From the NCBI GenBank assembly GCA_015655015.1, contig JAATFV010000116.1, forward strand, positions 289,355 through 353,354: a DNA stretch of 64,000 bases, given 5' to 3'. Position 1 is the stretch's first letter. Each line of letters starts with the position of its first letter. The position numbers and the translations under genes were made by a program. Source of the stretch: Chitinophagales bacterium. GTDB lineage: Bacteria; Bacteroidota; Bacteroidia; Chitinophagales; Chitinophagaceae. Under the pieces are notes generated by a model. It had not been told where the DNA came from. It made no database searches and was given only the letters and a program-made list of their open reading frames with translations. Below are positions 36,500 to 44,205 of the stretch, one piece after another.

Positions 36500-38793
36500 A
36501 AACAACAGCAAGGATCGCGAGACTGGAGCTCAGTACGTTGTTTTATTCTCCCATAGCCTGGTTTCTATTGACAATATTTCTTTTCCAATGCGGGCTGGAA
36601 TATATCTCCCAGGTAGAAAATTATCTGACCGTGCAGGAAATGGGCTCCTATCCCAAATACCTGGTCTTCCTGACAGAAAAAATGTTTTCTCCCCCTTTCG
36701 GAATGTTCCCAAAGATCATGGACAAACTGTACCTGTATCTTCCCTTGCTGACGATGGGTATGATGAGCCGGGAGATCAGCAGCGGAACCATAAAGCTGCT
36801 ATATTCATCGCCGGTCAAAATACGTTCCATCATATTTGGCAAATATCTGGCTTTGATGGCTTACAATCTCCTGCTGACGATCATGCTGGGCATTATAACC
36901 ATCGCGGCTTTCATCCACATCCGGATAGCCGATTACGGCATTCTTGTATCCGGACTGTTCGCCATGTACCTGCTCCTCTGCGCCTATTCGGCAATAGGAC
37001 TCTTTATGTCCTGCCTCACTTCCTACCAGGTGGTGGCTGCTATCAGCACCCTGGTGCTGTTTGCCGTGCTTAACTATATCGGCACCATATGGCAGGACAT
37101 AGATTTTGTGAGAGACCTTACCTATTTCCTTTCGATCTCCGGTCGAACGGAGAAAATGTTGCTGGGATTGATCAGCACAAATGACGTAATATATTTTGGT
37201 GTCATCGTCTATATCTTTCTCAGCCTCAGTATACTTAAGCTAAAGGCCGCAAGAGAGTCCGGCTCAGCTTTGATAAATGCCGGAAAATACCTTGCGGTGA
37301 TCATTTCCGCGCTGGCAATCGGTTATGTGACATCGCTGCCCGCTTTGCGGGGATACTATGACGCTACCGCGACCAAAACCAACACGCTGACGGCCAATAC
37401 GCGCCGGATCATACAGGAAATGAAAGAAAGTCCGCTGGAAGTGACAACTTACGTCAATTTGCTGGACAGACGATACTGGTACTGAAGACCGGACCAGAGA
37501 AATACCGACCTCGCACGCTGGGAACCTTACCTGCGCTACAAGCCGGATATCCACTTCAAGTATGTATATTATTACGACAGCGTTCCCGACGAAAGGATTT
37601 ACAAGTCCAACAAGGGACTCAGCTTACAGGCCATCGCGGCAAAATACGCGCTGTCGTACAGGACCGATATCAAGGATTATAAAACGCCTGCTGAGATCAG
37701 AAAGATCATCGATCTGCGCCCCGAACAAAACCGCTATGTCATGCAGCTTCGTTACAAGGGAAAACAGACATTTCTCCGGTTATACGATGACATGCAGGTC
37801 TATCCTTCGGAGACAGAAACCTCTGCGGCCCTGAAACGCCTGACGGTAAAATTGCCGGCGATCGCATTTTGGCAGGGGGAACATGAAAGGAACCCGGACA
37901 AAATGGGCGACAGGGATTACCAGATGGTTACCAGTGAGATCTCATTCAGGTACGCGATGGTCAACCAGGGATTTGACGTTGTGACCGTACACGCTGACCA
38001 GGAGATACCCACCGGTATCGCCGCGCTGATCATCGCAGATCCGAAAACCGCTTTCAGCGAAGCCGCTGCCGCTAAAATTAAAAAGTATATAGCCGACGGA
38101 GGCAACTTGCTGATCGCAGCGGAACCGGGCAGAGATAGGATCCTGAACCCTATCCTGGAACCGTTGGGCGTCCGGCTGAAAGAGGGTACGGTAGTCCAGC
38201 AAAGCCAGGAATATGCACCGGACCTCGTATTGCCCGACCTCACACGGACAGCCACGGGACTATCCACGGCATTGGCGGATGACGGGGCAGACAGCCTGAA
38301 AGTCTCTATGGCGGGAGTCGCTGGATTATCTTATGCCTTGAACGGCCCCTATGACATCAGGCCGCTGCTGCTGACAGATGCCAGGCGTACCTGGAACAAA
38401 AACGGAAAGTTGGACATCGACTCAACCGACCTGGTATACGCTGCTGCAGACGGTGACGAAAAAGGCCCTATCCCTGCTGCGGTGTGTCTGACCAGGACTG
38501 TAGATGGCAGGGAACAACGCATCATAGTGACGGGTGACGCGGATTTCATGAGCAATGCAGAATTGGTCAGAAAAAATATAAAAACGGCCAATTTTCATTT
38601 CAATACGGCACTCTTCGGATGGTTTACCTATGGCCAGTTCCCGATCAATACCGACCGGCCTAAATCGCTGGACACGAGGCTGGCGATATCCCATGCAGGT
38701 CCGACCGTCTTGAAGGTCCTGCTGCTGGGAGTATTGCCGGGAATACTCCTGTTATCCGGTACCGTCCTGCTGATCAGGCGAAAGAAAAAATAA
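36496..38793 (+). pseudogene. GldF-GldG fusion ABC permease interrupted by one in-frame TGA
   Basis: One frame spans about 765 codons with a single TGA at 37483-37485. Codons 1-240 encode a six-helix GldF-like permease (LSTLFYSPIAWFLL, SGTIKLLYSSPVK, LLCAYSAIGLFMSCLTSYQVV). Then come the first GldG helix and the Gldg/DUF4350-like periplasmic part, ending with a membrane helix (VLLLGVLPGILLLSGTVLLIRRKKK). Alignment with the intact paralogue at 47168-49555 puts the stop opposite a Gly codon, so GGA to TGA would explain it. Either the gene is a recent pseudogene or two proteins are made: a GldF of 329 residues and a restarted fragment (an in-frame ATG is at 37741). Confidence 0.85.
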
Positions 38794-38827
38794 GGCAGTT
38801 AACATCCCACTCAGCATATTTACAGAG

Positions 38828-38871
38828 TTATGTCCGGATTATGTGATTTTCTACACATAATCCGGACATAA
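38828..38871. terminator. Perfect 18-bp inverted repeat, probable bidirectional hairpin
   Basis: Two perfect 18-base arms (left TTATGTCCGGATTATGTG, 38828-38845; right 38854-38871) enclose an 8-base loop. It lies 35 bases after the end of the ABC operon and before the histidine kinase. A T-rich tract (TATTTTTCC) follows a few bases downstream. It could end the ABC transcript or be a regulatory or transposition-type palindrome; a single copy is seen in this window. Confidence 0.55.
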
Positions 38872-38954
38872 ACCACCTATTTTTCCACAAAAGGGAAATT
38901 ACCGGCATTCTTTTATACTGAACAGGACGCCTCTTTCGTTTGCCTGTTTTTATT

Positions 38955-41024
38955 ATGCCTGGTCAATGCTCTGATACTCTTGCTGGGAGATGCGCCCTCG
39001 TTGTCATTACGATTGCGCTGCTTATAGGCTGTCATACGCCATCCATCCTTCCTGCCGATAACCCAGCCTATTTCGACAAGGTCTTTCAACAGGTGGACAG
39101 TATGAATCTTCCTGTCGACCAGTCTTTTCAATTCGTCGACTCTGTCTATAGCCATTTTCCATCACCTGGCGTCCTGGACCGCGTCCGCCATTACGATTAC
39201 AAAGGCAACTACTACTTTTATCAGGCGCATGACCTTGAGAAGGCCATGTTATACATCGACAGTTCCCTTATGATATTGTCAGGCGCTGAAGAGCAACGCC
39301 TTTATCCCCGTCAATACGCCAAGTGCCTGATCGATAAAGCCGAAACTTATCAGCTGGAAAACAACAATGAAAGCGCCCTCTTTTACTATCGCAAGGGCCT
39401 TGAGGCCATCCGGGACCTGGGGGACAGCTGTTTGATGGCCGAATATACCCAACGGATCGCCATGGCCAGCTACCGGGCAGGACGTTTTCCCGACGCGCGT
39501 AATCTCTTCAGGTTGGCTTTTCAGCAGTTCGACGCCTGCCGGCCCGATTTCAGGTCTTTTGCCTATGAACAATGCAATCTGGACAATATCGGGGAGTGTT
39601 ACGCGGCCATGAAGAAATGGGACAGCGCGGCCTTTTACTTTGACAGCACCCTTTCCTTTATTGGCAAGGAAGGGCAATCCTTTCTGAGCGACTCCTCCCA
39701 TCGCACCTATATCGAAACCGCAAAGGCCGTCGTCTATGGCAACCAGGGCGACTGTTCTCTTTACCGGCGGGATACAGCTATGGCCTGGCAACTCTACCGG
39801 AACAGCATCGCCGTCAACCTGCGGCCCCTCCACGACTCCGGTAACGCCCTCACCGTCCTGATCAAAGCTGCCGGTCTGCACCTTTCCCAGGGCCACCTCC
39901 CCGAAGCCCGAACAGCGCTACAGGAAATTCGCACTATGCTGGACAGCAGACCTGACCCCAGCCTGGACCTGGCCTGGCGAAAGTTGCATGCCCAATGGCT
40001 TGCGAAATCCGGGGACTGGTCCGGAGCCTGGGCATCGTTAAATGCCTGGACGGACCTCAACGACTCCCTATATGCCGCCAAAATGCCCATGTCGACCGTA
40101 GATGTGCCCGGCGAGCTGGTGCACCTGGAAGACAAGTATACCATACAGCTGCTGCAGCAGCGTGACCATGTCAAGACGGTTTATCTGCTTCTTGCCCTGC
40201 TGGTCGTCTTCATGCTGATAGCCATCGCTTTCCTGATCCGCCGGGTCGCGCGGAAGTCAACCGATCATGTCCGCCAGCTGAACCGCCTCAACCAGGCCCT
40301 CCGTTCCGAAAACCGGCAGACGCAGACGGCGATAAATGCGTTGAACGAAGATCAGGCCATGTACCTGCGATCGCTCAAGACCATCGCACACGATCTCCGC
40401 AATCCTGTCGGAGCGATCTCTTCAGCTGTCCCCCTGCTGCTTCAGCAAGCCGGTCTTGATAAACATACGAAGACCATCCTGAACCTGATCCGGCAGTCGG
40501 CTGATCAATCCTTACAGCTGGTTGGCGGGATCATGGACCTCGACCTGCCGATGGGAAACCTGAAAATAGAGACAATCGATCTGGCAAAACTGTTGGAGAC
40601 TTGCGTCGCCACCCTTCAATTCAAGGCGGGAGAAAAGCAACAATCGATCCACCTCGACGCCGAACCCATAACCCTTTCCGCTGACCATGACAAACTGTGG
40701 CGGGTCATCATCAATCTGCTGGACAATGCCATCAAGTTCAGCCCCACAGGCGCCGACATCAATATAAAGCTGCACCGGCAGGATGACAAGGCCGTCATCG
40801 CTGTCAGCGATCAGGGCATCGGTATTCCCAAAGACATCGAAGGGAAGCTCTTCACTCCCGATGCCGGTGTTAAGCGCAGCGGTACGGCAGGTGAAGCCTC
40901 TTTTGGGCTGGGGCTCGCCATCATCAGCCAGATTATAAGGGCGCATGGCGGCACCATCAGCGTGCAAAGCGAGGAAAACCTGGGGACTACTTTCCGTATC
41001 GAGCTCCGGGCGTTGGCAGCGTAA
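38955..41024 (+). CDS. TPR-containing membrane sensor histidine kinase
   Basis: A 689-residue protein when started at ATG 38955; a TTG at 38940 would add five residues. It has an N-terminal signal with a lipobox-like ALLIGC, a periplasmic helical TPR region (about 35-370), a TM helix (about 407-429), a HisKA dimerisation box TIAHDLRNP with His479, and a HATPase domain with N box NLLDNAIKF, G1 DQGIGIP and G2 GLGLAI. It lacks a receiver, and no response regulator gene is nearby. It stands alone between a strong hairpin and an accessory patch, so it is an orphan kinase that may sense a periplasmic protein or peptide. Confidence 0.9.
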   Translation: MPGQCSDTLAGRCALVVITIALLIGCHTPSILPADNPAYFDKVFQQVDSMNLPVDQSFQFVDSVYSHFPSPGVLDRVRHYDYKGNYYFYQAHDLEKAMLYIDSSLMILSGAEEQRLYPRQYAKCLIDKAETYQLENNNESALFYYRKGLEAIRDLGDSCLMAEYTQRIAMASYRAGRFPDARNLFRLAFQQFDACRPDFRSFAYEQCNLDNIGECYAAMKKWDSAAFYFDSTLSFIGKEGQSFLSDSSHRTYIETAKAVVYGNQGDCSLYRRDTAMAWQLYRNSIAVNLRPLHDSGNALTVLIKAAGLHLSQGHLPEARTALQEIRTMLDSRPDPSLDLAWRKLHAQWLAKSGDWSGAWASLNAWTDLNDSLYAAKMPMSTVDVPGELVHLEDKYTIQLLQQRDHVKTVYLLLALLVVFMLIAIAFLIRRVARKSTDHVRQLNRLNQALRSENRQTQTAINALNEDQAMYLRSLKTIAHDLRNPVGAISSAVPLLLQQAGLDKHTKTILNLIRQSADQSLQLVGGIMDLDLPMGNLKIETIDLAKLLETCVATLQFKAGEKQQSIHLDAEPITLSADHDKLWRVIINLLDNAIKFSPTGADINIKLHRQDDKAVIAVSDQGIGIPKDIEGKLFTPDAGVKRSGTAGEASFGLGLAIISQIIRAHGGTISVQSEENLGTTFRIELRALAA

Positions 41025-41062
41025 AGGCATTATATTTCAGCAACACCAGGAAGGAGGATCAT

Positions 41063-41164
41063 ATGCGCGCGAGAGCAAAACCCATCTTCGAAGAGGTCAT
41101 GCCGCATGCGGCCGTTTTGATGCCGTACCCCTGCCATGATGACCATCCTCACTTGAAAGCCTGA
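41063..41164 (+). CDS. Possible 33-residue small protein with a strong ribosome-binding site
   Basis: An ATG at 41063 is preceded, after a short spacer, by AGGAGG, which is unusual in Bacteroidota. The frame encodes 33 residues ending in TGA at 41162-41164. The predicted peptide has basic residues at the start (MRARAKPIFEEVM) and a His/Asp-rich tail (CHDDHPHLKA). It lies 38 bases after the histidine kinase stop codon. I do not recognise it; it could be a real small protein or an accident. Confidence 0.25.
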   Translation: MRARAKPIFEEVMPHAAVLMPYPCHDDHPHLKA

Positions 41165-41222
41165 TAACTATCATAGTTTGAGGCCGGGATTTATTCGTAA
41201 TTTTAAAATCAGCATCCGATTT

Positions 41223-41259
41223 AATCATTTCAATTTCCCGGTATGTACCTGAAATGATT
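41223..41259. repeat. 10-bp inverted repeat followed by a T-run
   Basis: AATCATTTCA and TGAAATGATT enclose a 17-base loop, and eight Ts follow about ten bases later. It may be an AT-rich terminator of the kinase transcript or a binding site for the next gene. Confidence 0.35.
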
Positions 41260-41375
41260 TCTATTCAATTTTTTTTAAGTAACTATCCATTCAATTCTTA
41301 AGGCAATTCGCTTCCATACTGGTAAAAGTAGGAATGTGGCGCTTTCCTGCCTGTGAGGTCGCCAAATAGGGCAAT

Positions 41376-41383
41376 TAGTTTTG
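41376..41383 (+). promoter_or_regulatory. -7 element TAGTTTTG of the ester-cyclase-like gene
   Basis: TAGTTTTG matches TAnnTTTG, 19 bases before the ATG at 41403. No convincing TTG -33 box is seen at the normal distance, so confidence is moderate. Confidence 0.4.
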
Positions 41384-41402
41384 TTAAATTAAATTACAAA
41401 AA

Positions 41403-42008
41403 ATGAAAAGGACAACTATTCGACTCGTTAATGTAAATGCCATGCTGCTTATCGGGATTGCCGCCGGCATTTTAACCGGCTGTACGAATAATTCCGGAGC
41501 CTACTCCAGGGAAATGCAGGCAAAGATCGACTCTATGCAAGGGGTTTTAAAACAAATTTCCGATGGCGGGGTAGTATTGGAAAAAAATTTAACCACATTC
41601 GACACCCTGGATTTTGTAATATTCAGCGGTCAGCAATGGGTGCGTTTTCATGAAAGCCATTCCAATGACATCATTGTCAACTGGCCTGACGGGCATCATA
41701 CCAATGGGCTTACAAGGCACCTGGAGGATATGAAAGCCATGTTTGTGTATGCCCCGGACACGAGGATCAAGGTACATCCGATTCGTTTTGGGAATGGTAC
41801 CGGTGAGTGGACCTGCGTAACGGGGGTGATGATGGGCACGTTTACGAAACCAATGCCGGTTGGTAACGGCAAATTCATTCAACCGACAGGCAAATCTTTC
41901 AACCTGCCCATGTGCACTGTCGGTCATTGGAAAGACGGCCTGATGATCGAAGAATCCTTGTTCTGGGATAACCAGACCTATATGAATCAGATGGGATTGG
42001 GAAAATAG
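41403..42008 (+). CDS. SnoaL/ester-cyclase-like lipoprotein
   Basis: A 201-residue lipoprotein (lipobox GILTGC). The rest matches the ester cyclase / SnoaL-like NTF2 group: FDTLDFVIFSGQQWVRFHESHSNDIIVNWPDGHHTNGL, HLEDMKAMFVYAPDTRIKVHPI, CVTGVMMGTFTKPMP and MIEESLFWDNQTYMNQMGL. Such cone-shaped proteins bind small hydrophobic ligands, but most have no assigned reaction; a lipidated form would act in the periplasm or outer membrane. It is followed by a damaged dehydrogenase gene and a Tat-signal alcohol dehydrogenase. Confidence 0.8.
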   Translation: MKRTTIRLVNVNAMLLIGIAAGILTGCTNNSGAYSREMQAKIDSMQGVLKQISDGGVVLEKNLTTFDTLDFVIFSGQQWVRFHESHSNDIIVNWPDGHHTNGLTRHLEDMKAMFVYAPDTRIKVHPIRFGNGTGEWTCVTGVMMGTFTKPMPVGNGKFIQPTGKSFNLPMCTVGHWKDGLMIEESLFWDNQTYMNQMGLGK

Positions 42009-42046
42009 TTATACACAAATTATTTTAACTGTAAAATTAAATAAAA

Positions 42047-42602
42047 ATGAAACACTGGAAAACAAAGTAGCTATTATAACCGGTGGATCGGGTAGTATTG
42101 GCAGGATAACTGCTAAATTATTTTTAGAGGCAGGCGCTAAAGTTTGGTTAGTGGATCTGAATATTGATGCACTTAAAAAAACGGTGGAAGAACTGGGAAG
42201 CAATAATGTTCAGTACAGTGCTGCGGACGTATCGAAATCTGCCGAGGTGCAGGGATACGTAAGTGCTGCCGTAAAAGTATTTGGGAAGATCGATGTTTTT
42301 TTAATAATGCAGGAATTGAAGGCGTAGTGAAGCCGATCGAAGATTACCCTGAGGATGTATTTGATAAGGTGATTGCCGTCAATGTAAAAGGAATCTGGTT
42401 GGGAGCCAAATATGTTCTGCCTCAAATGAATGATGGTGGCAGTATGATCCTTACCTCATCCGTCGCGGGTGTCAACGGCAGTCCCAATGTGAGCGCTTAT
42501 ATCACAAGCAAACATGCCGTAGTAGGCATCATGCGGGCAACCGCGATTGAGGCATCTCCAAGAAAGATCCGGGTAAATTCCGTTCACCCCAAATATGTTA
42601 CA
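42047..42602 (+). pseudogene. Short-chain dehydrogenase/reductase remnant
   Basis: Conceptual translation in two frames reads as an SDR: a start region then NKVAIITGGSGSIGRITAKLF (NAD motif), AADVSKSAEV, the NNAG region, YITSKHAVVGI (catalytic Tyr and Lys) and RKIRVNSVHP. Two one-base losses break it: one near 42049-42052 (an A missing after ATG) and one in the T-run at 42296-42302 (7 Ts where 8 are expected). The tail after NSVHP is missing and the frame runs straight into the alcohol dehydrogenase, so about 60 C-terminal residues appear to be deleted. Confidence 0.8.
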
Positions 42603-43793
42603 ATGCAATCTCAAAAGCAAATCCAGGCAGAAAATGAAAATTCCCGCAGGCAATTTATCAGGCAGTCCACAATGCTTAGCGCTGGTGTAGTCCTGGCCGG
42701 CGGCAGCACGCTGTTTGCCCGGGACGCCGCGAAACCCGCCCAGAATATTCGGACCCGGGGTTATGCCGCCCATGACAGATCAGCTGTTTTTGCTCCCTGG
42801 GAATTTGAACGCCGTCCGGTGGGTGACAACGATATCCTGATAGACATAAAGTATTGCGGCGTTTGCCATTCGGATATACATACTGCCCGGAGCGACTGGC
42901 GGCCGGCGCATTATCCCCTGGTCCCCGGACATGAGATTGCCGGCGTAGTCGCGGCAGTGGGCCCAAAAGTAACGGAGTTCAAAGTGGGAGACCATGCCGG
43001 CGTGGGCTGTATGGTGAATAGTTGCATGCACTGCGAAAACTGCGACAATGGCCTGGAGCAATACTGCAATAACCATGTTATGGTGTCTACGTATGGCCAA
43101 CCGGATCAGGCATCCCCGGGTGGTTATACTCAGGGAGGTTATTCCACGTGCATTGTGGTGCGGGACCATTTCGCCATTCATATTCCCCGGTCATTGGACC
43201 TGAAGGAAGCCGCGCCCCTGCTCTGCGCAGGTATCACCACTTACTCACCCCTCATGCATGCAAAGATCGTGGATGGTATGAAGGTAGGCGTTGCCGGAAT
43301 CGGCGGGCTCGGGCATATGGCCGTCAAACTTGCAGTGTCCAAAGGTGCGGACGTCTATGCTTTTACAACTTCACCATCCAAAGTCGGTGATATCAAGAAA
43401 ATGGGTGCAAAAGACGTTATTGTGGTGGATGACCTGGGAAAACTAATGCCTTACTGCGGAAAGCTCGACTACATGATCGCCACCATTCCGGCTAAATACG
43501 ATATCGGGGCCTACACCTCGCTGGTAAAACCTTATGGACATTACACGCAAGTAGGACTGCCGGCCGGCGAATTATCGTTCAATAATTTTTCGTTTGTCGC
43601 CAATCGTGTCAATTTCAATGGGTCGCTCATCGGCGGTATACCCGAAACACAGGAAGTCATCAACTATTGCGCCCTGAACAATATCGTTCCCGACATCCAG
43701 GTCATCAACGCAAAGGAGTTAACGGAGGTATATGCCAAAGTGGTCAACAAAGAAGCCCGCTACCGATATGTGATTGATATTGCGACGATATGA
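42603..43793 (+). CDS. Zinc-dependent alcohol dehydrogenase with Tat signal
   Basis: A 396-residue protein. An N-terminal twin-arginine signal (SRRQFIRQS then a hydrophobic stretch, about residues 14-40) precedes a medium-chain dehydrogenase of the cinnamyl-alcohol/YahK type: GVCHSDIHT (catalytic Cys), PGHEIAG (His-Glu), four structural Zn Cys (CMHCENCDNGLEQYC) and the Rossmann GIGGLGHMAVKLA. ATG 42603 was chosen since the frame upstream belongs to the SDR remnant. Aldehyde reduction with NADP(H) normally occurs in the cytoplasm, so a Tat signal on this enzyme is odd. Confidence 0.88.
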   Translation: MQSQKQIQAENENSRRQFIRQSTMLSAGVVLAGGSTLFARDAAKPAQNIRTRGYAAHDRSAVFAPWEFERRPVGDNDILIDIKYCGVCHSDIHTARSDWRPAHYPLVPGHEIAGVVAAVGPKVTEFKVGDHAGVGCMVNSCMHCENCDNGLEQYCNNHVMVSTYGQPDQASPGGYTQGGYSTCIVVRDHFAIHIPRSLDLKEAAPLLCAGITTYSPLMHAKIVDGMKVGVAGIGGLGHMAVKLAVSKGADVYAFTTSPSKVGDIKKMGAKDVIVVDDLGKLMPYCGKLDYMIATIPAKYDIGAYTSLVKPYGHYTQVGLPAGELSFNNFSFVANRVNFNGSLIGGIPETQEVINYCALNNIVPDIQVINAKELTEVYAKVVNKEARYRYVIDIATI

Positions 43794-43944
43794 CGATCTA
43801 ATAGGACTCACCAGCTTTTGATCTGTATTGGATCAGGTAAAGGCTGGCAACGATATTATTCGTAGTGAAATATTGTAACGCCGGAAACTAAAGCCTGGTA
43901 AATGGAATGGTCCTGGATTTGTTAAATCTTCCGCTAAAATATAA

Positions 43945-44205
43945 ATAATATTGACCGGCGGCTATGCCGGCCAGATCGATCTGGAGGAGATAGACTTTTT
44001 AATTCAAGTGAAGAACGATATTATCCCCATAGAAGTAAAGTCAGACGAAAACATAAGAAGAAAGAGCCTTGCCGTTTATAATGATCTATATCAGCCACCT
44101 GTTCGAATCCGGTTTTCATTAAAAAATTTAAAAAAAGATAATGGTTTACTCAATATTCCGTTATTCATGGTTGATTATACAGAGAAATTGCTTCGGCTTT
44201 CATGA
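43945..44205 (+). pseudogene. C-terminal remnant of a DUF4143 ATPase
   Basis: From about 43951 the frame reads EEIDFLIQVKNDIIPIEVKS, then SLKNLKKDNGLLNIPLFMVDYTEKLL, which is the C-terminal end of AAA ATPases with DUF4143. A stop codon at 43942-43944 closes the frame just upstream, and no ATPase domain precedes it. The end overlaps the convergent M16 peptidase gene by 31 bases. An intact member lies at 61359-62597 but is of a different subtype. Confidence 0.75.

Larger units (their letters stand above)
41025..41402. other. Region between the histidine kinase and the ester-cyclase-like gene
   Basis: These 378 bases hold a possible 33-codon ORF (41063-41164), a 10-base inverted repeat near 41223-41259 with a T-run after it, and a TAnnTTTG element near 41376. 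No larger gene is visible. Confidence 0.5.

Noticed and set aside
37483..37485. TGA as a programmed selenocysteine or Gly codon
   Set aside because: No SECIS-like or recoding context is evident, Bacteroidota use standard TGA stops, and the paralogue has Gly; a nonsense change or error is simpler.
42296..42302. Programmed frameshift at the T-run in the SDR remnant
   Set aside because: The SDR also lacks its start frame and its C terminus, so decay or an error is more likely than programmed slippage.
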